Origin: Beverwykella pulmonaria
Lineage: Eukaryota; Ascomycota; Dothideomycetes; Pleosporales; Melanommataceae
Direction of reading: 5' to 3'
Length of the DNA stretch: 64,000 nt
Assembly: GCA_001599595.1 (NCBI GenBank)
Contig: BCHH01000003.1
Coordinates: 1,474,477 to 1,538,476, forward strand
How positions within the stretch are numbered: position 1 is the stretch's first letter; each line of letters begins with the position of its first letter. The translations under genes and the position numbers were made by a program. The notes below the pieces were generated by a model. The model saw only the letters and a program-made list of their open reading frames with translations. It made no database searches and had not been told where the DNA came from. Positions 33,385 to 44,561 of this stretch are shown in pieces.

Positions 33385-35338
33385 TTATCGCCAATTCCCC
33401 TGACTCAACTTCAACAACCCCTCCACACACCCCGCCTCCTCTGCCGAATTCAAACTCGTGCCCCCACTTAGCCCCCCGCCCTGCACAAAACTCCTCAACT
33501 CATCGTCCTGCTCTAGATCCTCTTCCTCTCCCATACTTCCCTTACGTTCTTTCGCCAGCAACGCGCCCAAGCTCGTGCTCTGTGACATGATTTCTGTGTT
33601 CTCGCCGAGGATCTGGCGCGGACGCTGCGATGAGATGGGGAAAGGGCTCGAGTGGCTGTGTGGTGTGCGGCGCGAGGTGTTGGTGGGGATCTCGGGCTCC
33701 CAATTCTCTTTATCGGATTCGGTGGCGGGGAGGTCGTCCGAGGAATCGCTGTCTTGTGACTTTTGGGGTTTGCCGTCTTTGGTTTGGAGTCGTCCGTAGG
33801 TGGTTGACGCGCGCCGCATGGGTTGGCGGGACTTCTTGACCCCGCTGTCCTTGACAGACTCGTTGCGTGATAGTATGGGCGTGTTCGTGCGAGTCGAGTT
33901 TGGTGTTAGGACGCGTCGGGATGCGCGTAGCAAGCCGATGGCGTCTGCAGCGCTGCCGCTTCCTTCCTGCTCCGCTCGGGCTGTGAGGCTCGTGTTGTAC
34001 CTGCTCTCGGGATCGCACCAGAATTCCCACGCGCGCGAGTCCTTGCTGCGTCCTATGCTCGATGTGCGGGGGATCTTGGGGTTTGGTTCGCCGTGGGACG
34101 CAGCGGCGAGACGCTCGTTGAAGGCGGCGGCGCTGAAACTCCTGCGCAAACCGGCGGCGGCGCGAGATAGAGTTGCAGGGCTCGACTTCGCGTGTGGAGG
34201 GGAGGGCGTCTTATCTGCGTCAGTGATGACGCGTGCGGTGCCGTCGTCGGTCATTGAGAGGCGAACGAAGGAGTGTGTACGCTTAAGATTGCGCCTCGTG
34301 GTGGATGATTCGGAGGAGGTAGGCACGCTCATGGTAGGAAATGCGATAATTTCGGATGCGTAGTCATCGTTGGAGCGCATGAAGGACGCGCTGCGGCGGT
34401 TCGAGATCCAAGATGTGCGCGGCTGCGAGGCGCTTTGCGACGATGGGAGGGTCTGCTGGGAGCTGCTGGGTTCCGTTGGGGAGGAGTCAGCGGCGGTAGG
34501 CTCGGTGGATGCTACAGTGGTCGGTTCGGTCGTGTGCTGGGTTTCTGGGTTCGGGATTTCCGCGTCTTCAACAACAGGTGAGTCCTCAGCCGTGTCATCC
34601 GACATCGCGACTGGCTCTAGATCTTCCGGTTTCGACATGGCCACTTCGTCTACCTGCTCTTCGGCACCCTCCTTCTCAAGTTCGTGTTCCTTGTCGTTCT
34701 CACTTTTGCTCTCGACTTCGCGCACAATGGCGTCGTCTTCGACTGCGGGATCAGACATGGCGGACGACGAAGACATGAGCGACGCGGACGATGAAGGCTC
34801 CATCGGTCTCGAGCGTCGGCGGTCGGTTTGCCTTCTATTCTGAAACCAGACCTAACAGCAAGGTTAATCATTCTGTCGCTAGCTTACGCACAGGAAAAAT
34901 TGAATATACCTGAACTTCTTTTTCCCCAAGCGCGACTTTGCTCACAATTTGCATGCGCGCAGCCTTGTCTGGCTTGGGGTTCTTGAGGTACTCTTCGCGC
35001 AGGACGTCTTCGTCTTCTTTGCTGGGGGGCGGTCAGCTGGTGTTAGAGTTGTAGTGCGATCTGGTGTGGCGAGCGCGCGGGGTTGATTGGATCCTAGTCA
35101 TGCCACGTTCGTGCCCTCGAACGCGTCCAAAATACCGTGACAAAGGGACGAAAACGTAGAATAAAAAGAGAACGTACCTGGTGCGTCTGCGCTTCTGGCG
35201 CGCAAGAGGCTTGTCGTCGATGACGAAAGGCAGACCTTGCTGGACTGTGGTTTGAGAATGGACAAGGAAAGCGATGCCCGAGGTCGAGGATGACGACGGC
35301 GGCGAGGACTGCAGTGAGGAGTCGGACATGCTGGGCAA
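33385..35338 (-). CDS. Homeodomain transcription factor (Yox1-like)
   Basis: Three exons (35338-35178, 35021-34910, 34851-33385) give 579 aa, or 576 if the second Met (M-S-D-S-S-L-Q) is used. The homeodomain (residues ~48-105) is built from all three exons: basic arm R-Q-K-R-R-R-T, helix 1 E-D-V-L-R-E-E-Y, N-P-K-P-D, and recognition helix V-W-F-Q-N-R-R-Q-T-D-R-R-R. W-F-Q-N-R-R is diagnostic for DNA binding. The rest is Ser/Thr/acidic and probably disordered; it includes a W-E-F-W-C-D block (about residue 370) that fungal relatives share. Family members act as nuclear transcription regulators, linked to cell-cycle genes in yeast (Yox1/Yhp1). The role here is inferred. A 2.8-kb gene-free stretch lies upstream. 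Confidence 0.87.
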
Positions 35339-38102
35339 TGAAAAGAAGTGTGCGATGCAGCTGTGTCAATAGTGATTGCAGGTCGCTGGGCGGTAGAAGG
35401 GAGAGAGGGGAATGCGGGAGGTTGTTGATGGCGGGCGCGTCAAGTGATCGGGCGCGTCGCTCTATCACGATGCTCCGAGCTTTAGAGCTTCGCTTCGGGC
35501 CGTGGGTGACCTGCATGTGTCCGCCTTGCCCCTTCAAGCTCAAATTGTCTGTGCAGAGTTGTGAAATTAAGCCTCAAACACATGAAACGCGTCAAGAGTG
35601 AGTTGTGAAATTGTAATTGAGAGTTGGAGGAGCTTTCGCACCAATTATATCTAGGAGAAAGACCAAGTTGATGTTTGAAACGGGAAGCAGATCGACTTTG
35701 TGCACGTATTTTCACAAGTACTGCCTGCTATCACGTCCAAGGAGAATAACGAGGGCGCGTTTGGAAGAATCTTCAAGGTTGTTAAAGATAGGCGTAGAAA
35801 GAGTAATATTTAGTAGTGCAAAGTTAATTGTGTTGCCCTGCGCCTTAATCTGCATCCCTCTCCCGCGATTCTCCTCGGATGTGGGAACATGTTCCTGACC
35901 TCGGGAGCTGTGCATAACTCATGAAACCACGCATCGACGCGTCAAATGCTTCAATTGACATCCTACGCGTCCATTGAGCAAACCGATATTCGGCGTACGA
36001 CACCCATCTCCACTAAGCCATCACGGTCATCTTAAAAGTGCAAAAGAACTTTTGTATGGTAAAGTGTTTCATCTTGGATATTCTCAACTGCCACAACAGA
36101 ACACAAAATAGGAAGGTACCTCGCGAAATCACGTGGCGCCCTGGTGACTCCAAACATCCTCCACTCCACCCCAAACCCCGTTCTCCTATCCCCTCGTTCA
36201 TACTTGCCATCCGAGCCACAATTGAAGAAGGCAGACGACTTCAGGCAACGACCTGCCTATCTCACCATGAGCGCCACCATATTCTCTCGCGACCTGCTTG
36301 GCAGGCCTCACCGTAGTAAGCCTCGAGCTGAATGCTCTGACAGTCAGAGGCCGCCCACGCGAAACCCAACAGCGTTCGCTCTCTTTCTCCTCCGTCTGAC
36401 CATGCACATGCGGGCAACTCCCTCTTCGCATTTCTTTCCATTTATGCCCCTCTTCCTCAGCAAACACCCCACAGTCACCGGTTTTTGTCCACCTCATCCT
36501 CCAGGCAGAGATTCTTGAGTCGGGCAAACATCTTACCTATATACTCATTTAGTCCTGCCAATAAAGCAGCAATAACGCAATATCTGCTTCCCAGTCCTTC
36601 TCAGCCCTACTAGTTTCGCGCTAAGTATGACAGGTGCAGCTCCAGTGACCACTCCGTAGTGTGGGGATAATGTCGTGAGCTGCACCTAAACCTAAACCCA
36701 GACGACGGGCTCTTGGATTTTTTGTTCACCACCCTTATATGCCATTCCATTCGTCTTCTCTCGATTATATACCACGTCTACTATACATGTAGGTGTCTTC
36801 ATCAGGCTTCTCTTCCGCTGGTCGGCCTCACCGCATTTTGGCCCCCATCTACCCCCTTGAGACTATTCCCCAGCAAGCACGACTCTGTGGTGAATCATCA
36901 AACATAGCTTGCAAAGGGCATGCTGCTTTGCATACATGGTTGGTCTTCTGTCCTGCCGAGCCTAAATTCGGACCGCGCCACAGGATCGTCACCGTGCAGT
37001 TGGCGCCTTGCACCCGCTCGTCCATCTGCTTGCTCACAAGATCCGAACACCCTCGAAACCAACCCCACGGCTAGACGTTGCGTGTGAGATGAGCCCTATT
37101 GCATGGTTCATGGTCTTAGGGCTGAGACGCTCGACCCAAAGCGTACGGATTAAGCTCACTTCCGTTTCCGTTCCCTTCCTCCACACTGCACACGAGGAAG
37201 TCGTTCACTGCAGCCCTGCGCTCTACCTCCTCATTGGACGAACTGGGGGTTGAATGAAATGACAGTCCTTCTGAATACCACCGTAGCATGGTCTGATTGC
37301 GACTCGAGGGACCACTTGTTGCTGGGGGAGCGACAAGCATGTTAACAGGATGGGGACTTACACACAGCAGTACTAGGCATCAATCTCCCTCTTGTCATGT
37401 GGAACGCTACACTCATGACCCCCATACGCCTGTCCAACTCCCGAGCCCAAGCCCATGGAAGCCAAGACATGTATGGTGTTTCTTCCTATGTCGTGGCCCG
37501 CGAATCATCATCTAGGTCTGGCGCCGGAGACACCTTGAGATCGTGGAAGAGGCGCTCGAACAAGGCAACCGCACGTTTTATGCTAGGATCTTTTTTTCAC
37601 ACCACCCCTCCCTCCACTACCTGCGCTCACTTCCGCCGGTTCTTTTGAAAGACGGTGGACGTTGAACCCACACTAATCCGTTCTTAGATTCTCTGCATCG
37701 GCGAGGGGGGAAATTCAGACTAACATCACCCTCTGTAGCTTTTCTATTGGCGCATTCGCCGATCTCTATTCATCCTACAGAGCCCAATGGAGGGCTCTCT
37801 GCGTCCTGTCTATTCCCTCTAGCCTTTCTAGGTTTTTTGGGGGCTCCTGTCTGCCAGCTATCAACGATCGATTGTTCCTCTCACCGTCCTTGGGCACCCA
37901 ACTCTTCCCCTGTGAGTCACGGGCCTCCATTTTTTTGTGTTACCGTAGAGAAGCTGCCCGGCATCCTGAATTCTGTTGAGCCTCATGCTGATACTCGTGC
38001 TAGTTTGTGAACAGGCATAAATGCATTTCAACCGCTTCACTCTCTGTGTGATTTCAAGCCCCCTTTCCAGCTCACTTCGACCCAAGCTGATCGAGGTTCA
38101 CT
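35339..38102. other. 2.8-kb region without a supported gene
   Basis: It lies between the divergent homeobox and NmrA-like genes. Open stretches here are short, overlap one another and lack motifs. The long CT-rich stretches around 36140-36500 and 36700-36860 look like leader or promoter sequence, as is common for fungal transcription factor genes. A hairpin-like inverted repeat at 36632-36687 is listed separately. Confidence 0.45.
36632..36687. repeat. Inverted repeat able to form a hairpin
   Basis: AGGTGCAGCTC at 36632-36642 is matched by its exact complement at 36677-36687 across 34 nt. A smaller ACCAC / GTG-TG pairing inside could extend the stem. The sequence just after it reads CCTAAACCTAAACCC. 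It may be a protein-binding site or a structured leader; no known RNA family was recognised. Confidence 0.35.
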
Positions 38103-39358
38103 ATGTCAACAATGCGGATAGCTGTTGCAGGTACTTGCGGATTGGCGCGCATCATTGCCCAAGAGATCCACGAGAAAACCAGTCATCAGCTTCTCATTCT
38201 ATCGCGGAGCGTAAGTGTCTTCTCCTCAATTGCACCCTTTTTAAATCTCAATCGTAGCTCTAGCCTTCAAGAAGCCAGTGCTAACGTATTCTAGCAACCG
38301 CAAGATCTAATATCCATAGGATATCAATGCCAGGTCGTGGATTACAACGATCCAAGTTCCATTCAACATTCGTTGATGGGCGTTGACAGTATCATCTCTA
38401 CTGTTACTGGAAACGCGCAACTACGGCTTATCGAAGCCGCCGTTGCTTGTCGAGTGCGTCGATTCGCTCCAGCTGAGTTTGAAGGCCAACCAGGTCTGAG
38501 AGCTCAAGGCGACCCTCTGGACCGCGGTAGGGCGGCAGCGCTGGCGTTATTGCAGCACTATCGTGACTACATTCAGTCTACCGTATTCGTCTGCGGCATA
38601 CTCTACGAAAGATTTGCTGTCGATGGGATGAGAAGACACCGCATTGGAGTTAACACCGGCTACGGTAACGAAGGGGATTACATCCTGGATGCCAGGTCTG
38701 TGAGTTAGGGTACAAGTCTTAGGTTTGCTACCTATTCAATCTTTGAGCGGTCCAGACTTTCGCTTTGTACCTTTCCCGTAACTATGAATCTTTGCTAACA
38801 GTTTGCAGTAAGCATATCCCTCCTCTACGTTAACTTTCAAAGATTTAGTCCTTTGCTAAGAACTTGTACCCCCAATTTTAGGGAACATGAATGCCACTGT
38901 ACCAGGCTATGACGCTGCAGGCAATCTCTCATCACTATGCATGACATCGGCTCGGGACGTCGGACGGTTCGTAGTGCGATCACTGGACATGCCTTCCTGG
39001 CCACCGGAACTATCTATGTGTGGAGAGAGGATGACCGTCAGCACGCTCATCAACACCGTTCAGGCTTGTCGAGGTATGTTCTTCTCATCTAGATTTTCTC
39101 CTCACGTCGACTAAACGTTTTGCAGGCCGCCATTTCAACACAGCCGTTTGGCAGAATCCTCAAGGACTCCAATATGAACTCACCCTGGCACAAATGGCCG
39201 GCGACGTCCCGAAACAGCGGCGCCTTTGCACGCTCATCGCCACAGCCGAAGGGCGATACGACTACATCACCCCTGCTTCTCTCAACATACAATTCCCGGA
39301 CATCATACCAATGAGCTTCCAGACCTGGTTCCAGCAAAATTGGGCATCGGTGCCATAA
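38103..39358 (+). CDS. NmrA-like / isoflavone-reductase-type NAD(P)-binding protein
   Basis: Exon 1 (38103-38210) carries the nucleotide-binding start M-R-I-A-V-A-G-T-C-G-L-A-R-I-I-A. A canonical intron with GCTAACG branch follows (38211-38294). Exon 2 continues with V-V-D-Y-N-D, S-I-I-S-T-V-T-G and R-F-A-P-A-E-F-E-G. Later exons encode L-C-M-T-S-A-R-D-V-G-R-F-V and D-M-P-S-W-P-P-E-L, then (39126-39358) the C-terminus with S-F-Q-T-W-F. The junction between exons 2 and 3 is uncertain. The strong GTGAGT donor after D-A-R-S puts exon 3 out of frame, while a weak GTTAGG donor at 38704 joining the acceptor at 38881 gives a 313-aa protein. Family members are oxidoreductases or NAD(P)-sensing regulators. 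The substrate is unknown. Confidence 0.72.
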
Positions 39359-39860
39359 AACCTGACGCACAACATCTGATAGGCGAGGTCGGAAATCCGC
39401 TGTCTGCTAACGATGGGGCTGAAATCTGAATGGCTTCTCCCCCTTGAGTTAGTCAGCGGCCACTGTGCTGACGTTTCGAGAAGTCGGTGGGAGACGGAGG
39501 ATTTCAGCCCCCCGAGCGAACAACCCTCCCGTTCTTCATAGCCGCCGGACAAAGTATCAGAATTTTGATAATTCACTTTTGGGCCGTCGCTCCGCATTTG
39601 CACTGCATTAAAGTATTCTCTTTTCTACGTCTCTTGCACTCGCTTGTCATAGACTGGCACTTGGCGATTGATTTGGCTCACTTTGTATTCATTTGACATC
39701 CCCCAACCAATTGGCTTAAGTCTACTCCACTCCTCCATTAAGAATCCAAAAATGTCCCCCCTCTACCTCCATTTCTATCATTTTTTGTTTCCTCGCAAGG
39801 GTCACATCTAGTGATGTTCGATCTAGCGCCACCTGGCTGTAGCCGATGCCGTCATGCATG

Positions 39861-39984
39861 CTTACACGGCCCTCCATGAGCAAAGTGACTAGCGCCATCC
39901 GTGCGTCTTCCATACATACCTTTATACAAATTTTACCTGTGCGGTGGCTCACGCTAGCCACTTGTTCATGGAAGGGCCGTGTAG
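39861..39984. repeat. Short element with ~35-bp inverted arms
   Basis: The left arm at 39861-39895 and the inverted right arm at 39951-39984 share TACACGGCCC, TCCATGA, CAA, GTG and CTAGCG with a few mismatches and one-base gaps. They flank a ~55-nt core. The size and structure suggest a miniature inverted-repeat element or a fold-back sequence. Confidence 0.5.
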
Positions 39985-40935
39985 TCTAATTGCTCCGCCG
40001 GGTCGCGGCGCAGCAATTCGACCTTCCCGACAATGAGGGTGTTTCGCAAAATAAGACCCATCCTCACTGATGGACAGGATTGGCATCGGCTTCGGAGGCA
40101 CTCCCTTTCGGTTCGCCGGCGCGTAGGTGTCTCAGACTTTGATCTTCACCTGCGTGTAGACTGCAGATGCAGTGAGATTGAGGCTCAACGAAAAGTTTCA
40201 TCGTTTCTGCTTAGCTGTTCCTTGCACCTATAACTCTCTTTGAATAAGAATCCGAAGTGGTGATCTTATCTTGAGACAATGAGGGTTGTGGTAAGGCACG
40301 CTGAGGGGAAAGGTTTGGGGGTTGAATGTATTCGATTCTGCCTTGCCTTGTGAGTAAGTTCGTATGAATAATTGCAGAACATGCGACTGCCAGCTCCAAG
40401 CCGAACCGCGGGGATGGGGCTGTAAAGGAGCAGAGGCGTTGTGATTTGACATGTCTAGGAATTCAGTTGAAGGAGGATTTGGGGGCGGATAAAGCTGGTA
40501 TGCAATGGCTGCACAGGTACGTATAGTTCAGCGTGGTGCTCCGACATTCTATCACAGCGCTAACAGAAGTTAGAAGCGCTCTTTGAGAAACAATAGGAAT
40601 CATTGAAAGAAAACACTCAAGTTGCAGCAAATGAGAGCTCCTAATTTATCGCTGCAGACTGAATCTATCATGTGTGGTAGGTGAAAGCTATATACGCTCT
40701 TCAGGTACGGTCTTGTCAGTGATGGTAAGTGTTTGGGAGCTAACTGTTCCTTACCAGTCGGTTCGCTACCACTTACTCCACCCACCCCATGGTTCACGAT
40801 CACGATCCGTAGGAATCACGCCCACTTATCCAGTAAAGATGGGCCAAGGTTCTGCGAAATTTTGTGGAGCTTTTCGAAGGAATAAAATATGGCGAAAGTC
40901 TGACGTCACTGCCCCACCAGCAGCGACGGCGACGA

Positions 40936-40943
40936 TATATAAA
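40936..40943 (+). promoter_or_regulatory. TATA box (TATATAAA)
   Basis: TATATAAA lies about 100 bp upstream of a 5'-leader intron donor, in the right place to drive the small hydrophilic protein gene at 41137. Confidence 0.5.
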
Positions 40944-41039
40944 ATTCACGCACACCATAGACACAGCTTCTTTGTATCTATAACTCCAGGTTAACTCACG
41001 AAATAATCCACCGATTTCCACACTTTTCGACATCACAAG

Positions 41040-41087
41040 GTGAGTTGCATTGACCTCGTCTCCACTGCCCGTACTAATACCTCACAG
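41040..41087 (+). other. Intron in the 5' leader
   Basis: A 48-nt intron with GTGAGT donor, TACTAAT branch and CTCACAG acceptor ends 49 nt before the start codon at 41137. Leader introns often raise expression in fungi; that role is inferred here. Confidence 0.6.
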
Positions 41088-41136
41088 GCCATACACTCAA
41101 CCACAAACCACCACCTCACAACCCCACACAACAACC

Positions 41137-41412
41137 ATGTCCTCCAAATCCCAAACCATCGACGAGGTCAAGGCCAATCTTCCTCTTCCTGAGCAGCCCC
41201 CGGCCGCTTCAGACTGGAACTCAGCCGACGCGAGCAAAGTTTCCAACGACGCCGACGCCAAGCGAAAGGTTGATCAAACTGATGACACTCTGAGAGATGC
41301 CGCGACCAGCGTGGGTGGACGCCAGGAGAAAGATGGACTGAGTGGATTGCCCAATGATGCGGTGGCGAGGGGTAGCAAGGATAAAGGGGGGTTGGAGGGG
41401 ACTACGAAATAG
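41137..41412 (+). CDS. Small hydrophilic stress-type protein (91 aa)
   Basis: The start at 41137 (ACAACCATGTCC) is chosen over an upstream in-frame codon because it follows the leader intron and begins the conserved-looking stretch. The protein is short, charged and free of hydrophobic segments: L-P-L-P-E-Q-P-P-A-A-S-D-W-N-S-A-D near the start, R-Q-E-K-D-G-L-S-G-L-P-N-D-A-V-A-R-G near the end. Similar small fungal proteins are known to me only as uncharacterised, LEA- or dehydrin-like, disordered proteins often induced by stress. A TATA box and leader intron suggest strong regulated expression. A second hydrophilic gene follows on the same strand 512 bp downstream. Confidence 0.75.
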   Translation: MSSKSQTIDEVKANLPLPEQPPAASDWNSADASKVSNDADAKRKVDQTDDTLRDAATSVGGRQEKDGLSGLPNDAVARGSKDKGGLEGTTK

Positions 41413-41924
41413 GGAGCATGAAGTGGGGGCTCGAACCAACGGTGGAGTTTTCGTGATTGAAATGCTGTATGCAATTGGGAGGGGAATGAATGGATTTGGA
41501 TGTGGAATGACCATGAACGGAGAATAATTTAAGACGTCCTTCGTAGCGATGAAATGAACGTGTCATTGCAATGCACTGTGCCTTTCGTACGACTAAATGA
41601 CCAATCATCTACAACGCGTTTCGAGTACATGGCCCTAATGTACGGCGTCTAGATATAGATATCATGAGTGCCGCCACTTTCACAGGTCAGATTGTGGCGG
41701 CGATGCCTTTTGGGAGACTGAAAAGCGGGTCCGGTGGTGATGTCATAATGGTGTCGGGTTGGCCACTCTTGTTATGTATACCACCTCATCACTGCTGGGC
41801 TTATTTCTTTATTCTACAATCCACAATCTACATCCTGAGAACTGTCGATTACTTACAGAAGTCCAATTGACGTCCTGAATAACGTCGAACTTGACATATT
41901 AAACATACTCGCTTTAACATCACG
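41413..41924. other. Intergenic region between two small hydrophilic genes
   Basis: 3' flank of the first gene and promoter of the second. Nothing else is seen. Confidence 0.45.
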
Positions 41925-42764
41925 ATGTCGACACCTGCTGGACATGGCCAGAAGGTATATATCTCCATCCACTCAAGAGAATTCAAAGAGCCCAATTCTC
42001 TTCCTCAAACTCCTTCATCACCAAGACTCCCCCCTCTCCCACACATCTCTCAACCCTCCGCTAACCTCCACTAGGTCACAACCGATCCGCGCTCCAAGCA
42101 GTCAATCCCCGAGTCCACCGGTCTCGTGACCTCCGACTCCCTCGCCGCCGAGTCACTTAAAGGCACCGGCTCTTTCGCAGAAGGAAACCCGCACGCTGCG
42201 GCCTCAGCCCAGCCCTCTAAATCCACGACGTCGAACACGACGGATACGACGAATGCGACGCGTCTCGCGCCTGCCGTAGACGCAGAGGCGAGAGAAGCAC
42301 AGGAGGAGTGGAGCGAGACGAGCCAGTTGAATGCTGGGGGTAGGGTTAAGGAGAAGGCTGCGGGCGGGAGCAGGGAGGAGGTTGTTACAGGCGGGTTTGC
42401 AGGGGCTGGCGACGCTGCAAGGTAAGTCGATTCCTAAGTCCAACTTACGTCTCGCGGAGATCTGTTACCCTCGCCACTTCATATAACACCAACCTTCACA
42501 TATTCGAGCTGCGCTGACCTTCGCAGGAACCCAGGAGAGCTAAGACCCAAAGGGGAGAACATCACAGAGGGCGGCTTTGATAGCAATGGGCCTAATGCAT
42601 CATTCAATAACCAGATTGGCGGGAAGAAGGATCCGGGGCGTCTGGCAGAGGCGAAGTTTGAAAAGGAGAATGCACAGCAGGCGGGGGATGCGGGACGGGC
42701 GAAGGATGGTGGGTTGACGGGTAATTCGCAGTATGAGGCGCTGGAGAGGAGCGAGGAGGCGTGA
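41925..42764 (+). CDS. Hydrophilic LEA-like protein (204 aa)
   Basis: Three exons (41925-41954, 42075-42421, 42527-42764) are joined by 120-nt and 105-nt introns with canonical ends. The first exon encodes only ten residues (M-S-T-P-A-G-H-G-Q-K). The protein is rich in Ala, Gly, Glu, Lys and Thr with no hydrophobic segment. It includes T-D-P-R-S-K-Q-S-I-P-E-S-T, L-K-G-T-G-S-F, G-G-F-D-S-N-G-P-N-A-S-F-N and E-K-E-N-A-Q-Q-A-G-D-A-G-R. Composition points to an intrinsically disordered, LEA-type desiccation or stress protein. No catalytic motif is seen. The tandem placement after another hydrophilic gene suggests a stress-response pair. Confidence 0.8.
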
Positions 42765-43143
42765 GTGTATGCTAAGAATGACTAGCTGTAATTAGTATTA
42801 CTGTTCGTTTAATGTGGACTTTTTGGGGGTTATATCATGTTGGCCATCCATGGATATTGATATGTGATGTTTGAATCCCAAGCTCGAGTCGTCGTTCCCG
42901 CCGCGTGGTGGTAAGTCGCAGTGAATGCTATATGGTCCGAGCGCCTAGTCTGGATAGGGCTGAGACTTTCCATCGTAAGGTGTCCTTTCGCGAAACAAAG
43001 TTCACCGCGCCGTTGTCCACATCGCTCTCTTACCTTTATATTCCCGACGTACTCCCAATCGCCCTGTCAACATCTAGGTCTGCCGTGCCCTCTCCGCCCT
43101 CCACTATCTGCGCTGCGCGCGCTGTGCGCTCACCGGCTGCACA
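42765..43143. promoter_or_regulatory. Intergenic region, ERV41 promoter
   Basis: Pyrimidine-rich towards the ERV41 start, as is usual for fungal leaders. No gene is seen. Confidence 0.4.
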
Positions 43144-44561
43144 ATGAACGGTTTCACAGAGCACACGGACGACTCGTTTGGGCCGGCCAAAGGCGGGTTG
43201 TCGAGTTTTGATGCCTTCCGTGAGTTCTTCTTGATTGAAAATCTGCAGATTGGAAACTACACGCCGGGCAATTGCACTGCCTTGTGTGTTGTGGAGCTCC
43301 TTTCGTCGAGCTTTCGCACTCCCGCAGCTCCAACTTCAATTCCAACACTAAGAACTATGCTAACACGATGCCTTGTAGCAAAAACCAAACAAACCTACCT
43401 CACTCGCGGCCGCAACTCCTCTGGCTGGACTGTAACCCTCATCCTGACCTGCATCTATCTCGCGTGGTCCGAAATTGCGCGCTGGTTCACCGGCACCACA
43501 ACCCAGACCTTCTCCGTCGAAAAAGGCGTCTCGCACGATCTGCAAATAAACCTCGATATCGTGGTCGCCATGGCCTGCGCCGACCTGCATGTCAACATGC
43601 AAGACGCCGCCGGCGATCGAACCTTGGCTGGAGACCTGCTCCGCAAAGACCCCACGTCCTGGGGCCAGTGGGGCAAGGGGAAGCAATTGCACAAACTTGG
43701 GGAGGGTGACGATGGGCTTCCCGGGTGGGAGGAACTGTGGGATGTACATGATCAGTTGAGAGCTGGGAAGCGAAAGAAGAAGTTTCCTAAGACTCCGAGA
43801 ATTAGGGGGCCGCAGGATGCGTGTCGCATTTATGGGAGTCTGGATGGCAATAAAGTCCAGGGGGACTTCCATATCACGGCGAGGGGTCATGGGTATATGG
43901 AGTTTGGGCAGCATTTGGATCATTCTGGTAAGGATTATTTCCTTCTCTTCCCACTTCATACCGAACAACAACCGCAAAGGAGGGTTTAATTGGCAAGCTA
44001 ACATTATATTCAGCATTCAACTTCTCCCATCAAATAAACGAACTCTCCTTCGGCCCCTACTACCCCTCTCTGACCAACCCGCTCGATGACACCTACGCCA
44101 CGACCTCGGAACACTTCTACAAGTTCCAGTACTACCTCTCGATCGTCCCCACAATCTACACCGACGACGCATCCCTCCTCCCGCTCCTCGACTCCGTAAA
44201 CCGCAACCCGAACCACCCCGCAAAATCCGTCTTCCACTCCTCCCACGCCATCAAGACCAATCAATACGCAGCAACCTCGCAGTCCCACGCCGTAGGGGAG
44301 AACTACGTTCCGGGTGTTTTTGTAAAGTTTGATATTGAGCCTATCACCCTAACGATTGCGGAGGAGTGGGGTGGCTTCTTTCCGCTTTGTGTTAGGCTGG
44401 TGAACGTTATTAGTGGGGTTATGGTGGCGGGCGGGTGGGTGTGGCAGATGACCGATTGGGCGCTTGAGGTCTGGGGACGGAAGTCTGGGAGGGGACGGGG
44501 CCAGAGTTTGGGAGTCTTGGGCGGGGGCTTCGCAACGAAGGAGAAGTTGAGTTATGATTAG
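43144..44561 (+). CDS. ERV41: COPII vesicle protein Erv41 (ERGIC2-like)
   Basis: Three exons (43144-43219, 43379-43927, 44014-44561) with 159-nt and 86-nt introns give 390 aa. One membrane segment lies near residues 41-60 (G-W-T-V-T-L-I-L-T-C-I-Y-L-A-W) and a second near the C-terminus (L-V-N-V-I-S-G-V-M-V-A-G-G-W). Between them is a large lumenal domain with the family blocks D-L-H-V-N-M-Q-D-A, C-R-I-Y-G-S, G-D-F-H-I-T-A-R-G-H-G-Y, H-Q-I-N-E-L-S-F-G and F-K-F-D-I-E-P-type V-K-F-D-I-E-P-I. Erv41 works with Erv46 as a cargo receptor cycling between ER and Golgi that retrieves escaped ER proteins. Both ends of the protein face the cytosol. Length and domain order are complete. Confidence 0.93.

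Larger units (their letters stand above)
39359..41039. other. Intergenic region with one inverted-repeat element
   Basis: No supported gene is present. The right end is the promoter of the small hydrophilic protein gene at 41137. The inverted repeat at 39861-39984 is listed separately. Confidence 0.45.

Noticed and set aside
34509..34843. Plus-strand ORFs of up to 157 codons opposite the homeobox gene
   Set aside because: They are antisense shadows of the Ser/Thr-rich exon of the homeodomain gene.
36140..37650. Many open stretches of 60-124 codons
   Set aside because: They overlap in several frames, are Pro/Ser/His-rich from CT-rich DNA and show no splice-supported continuity.
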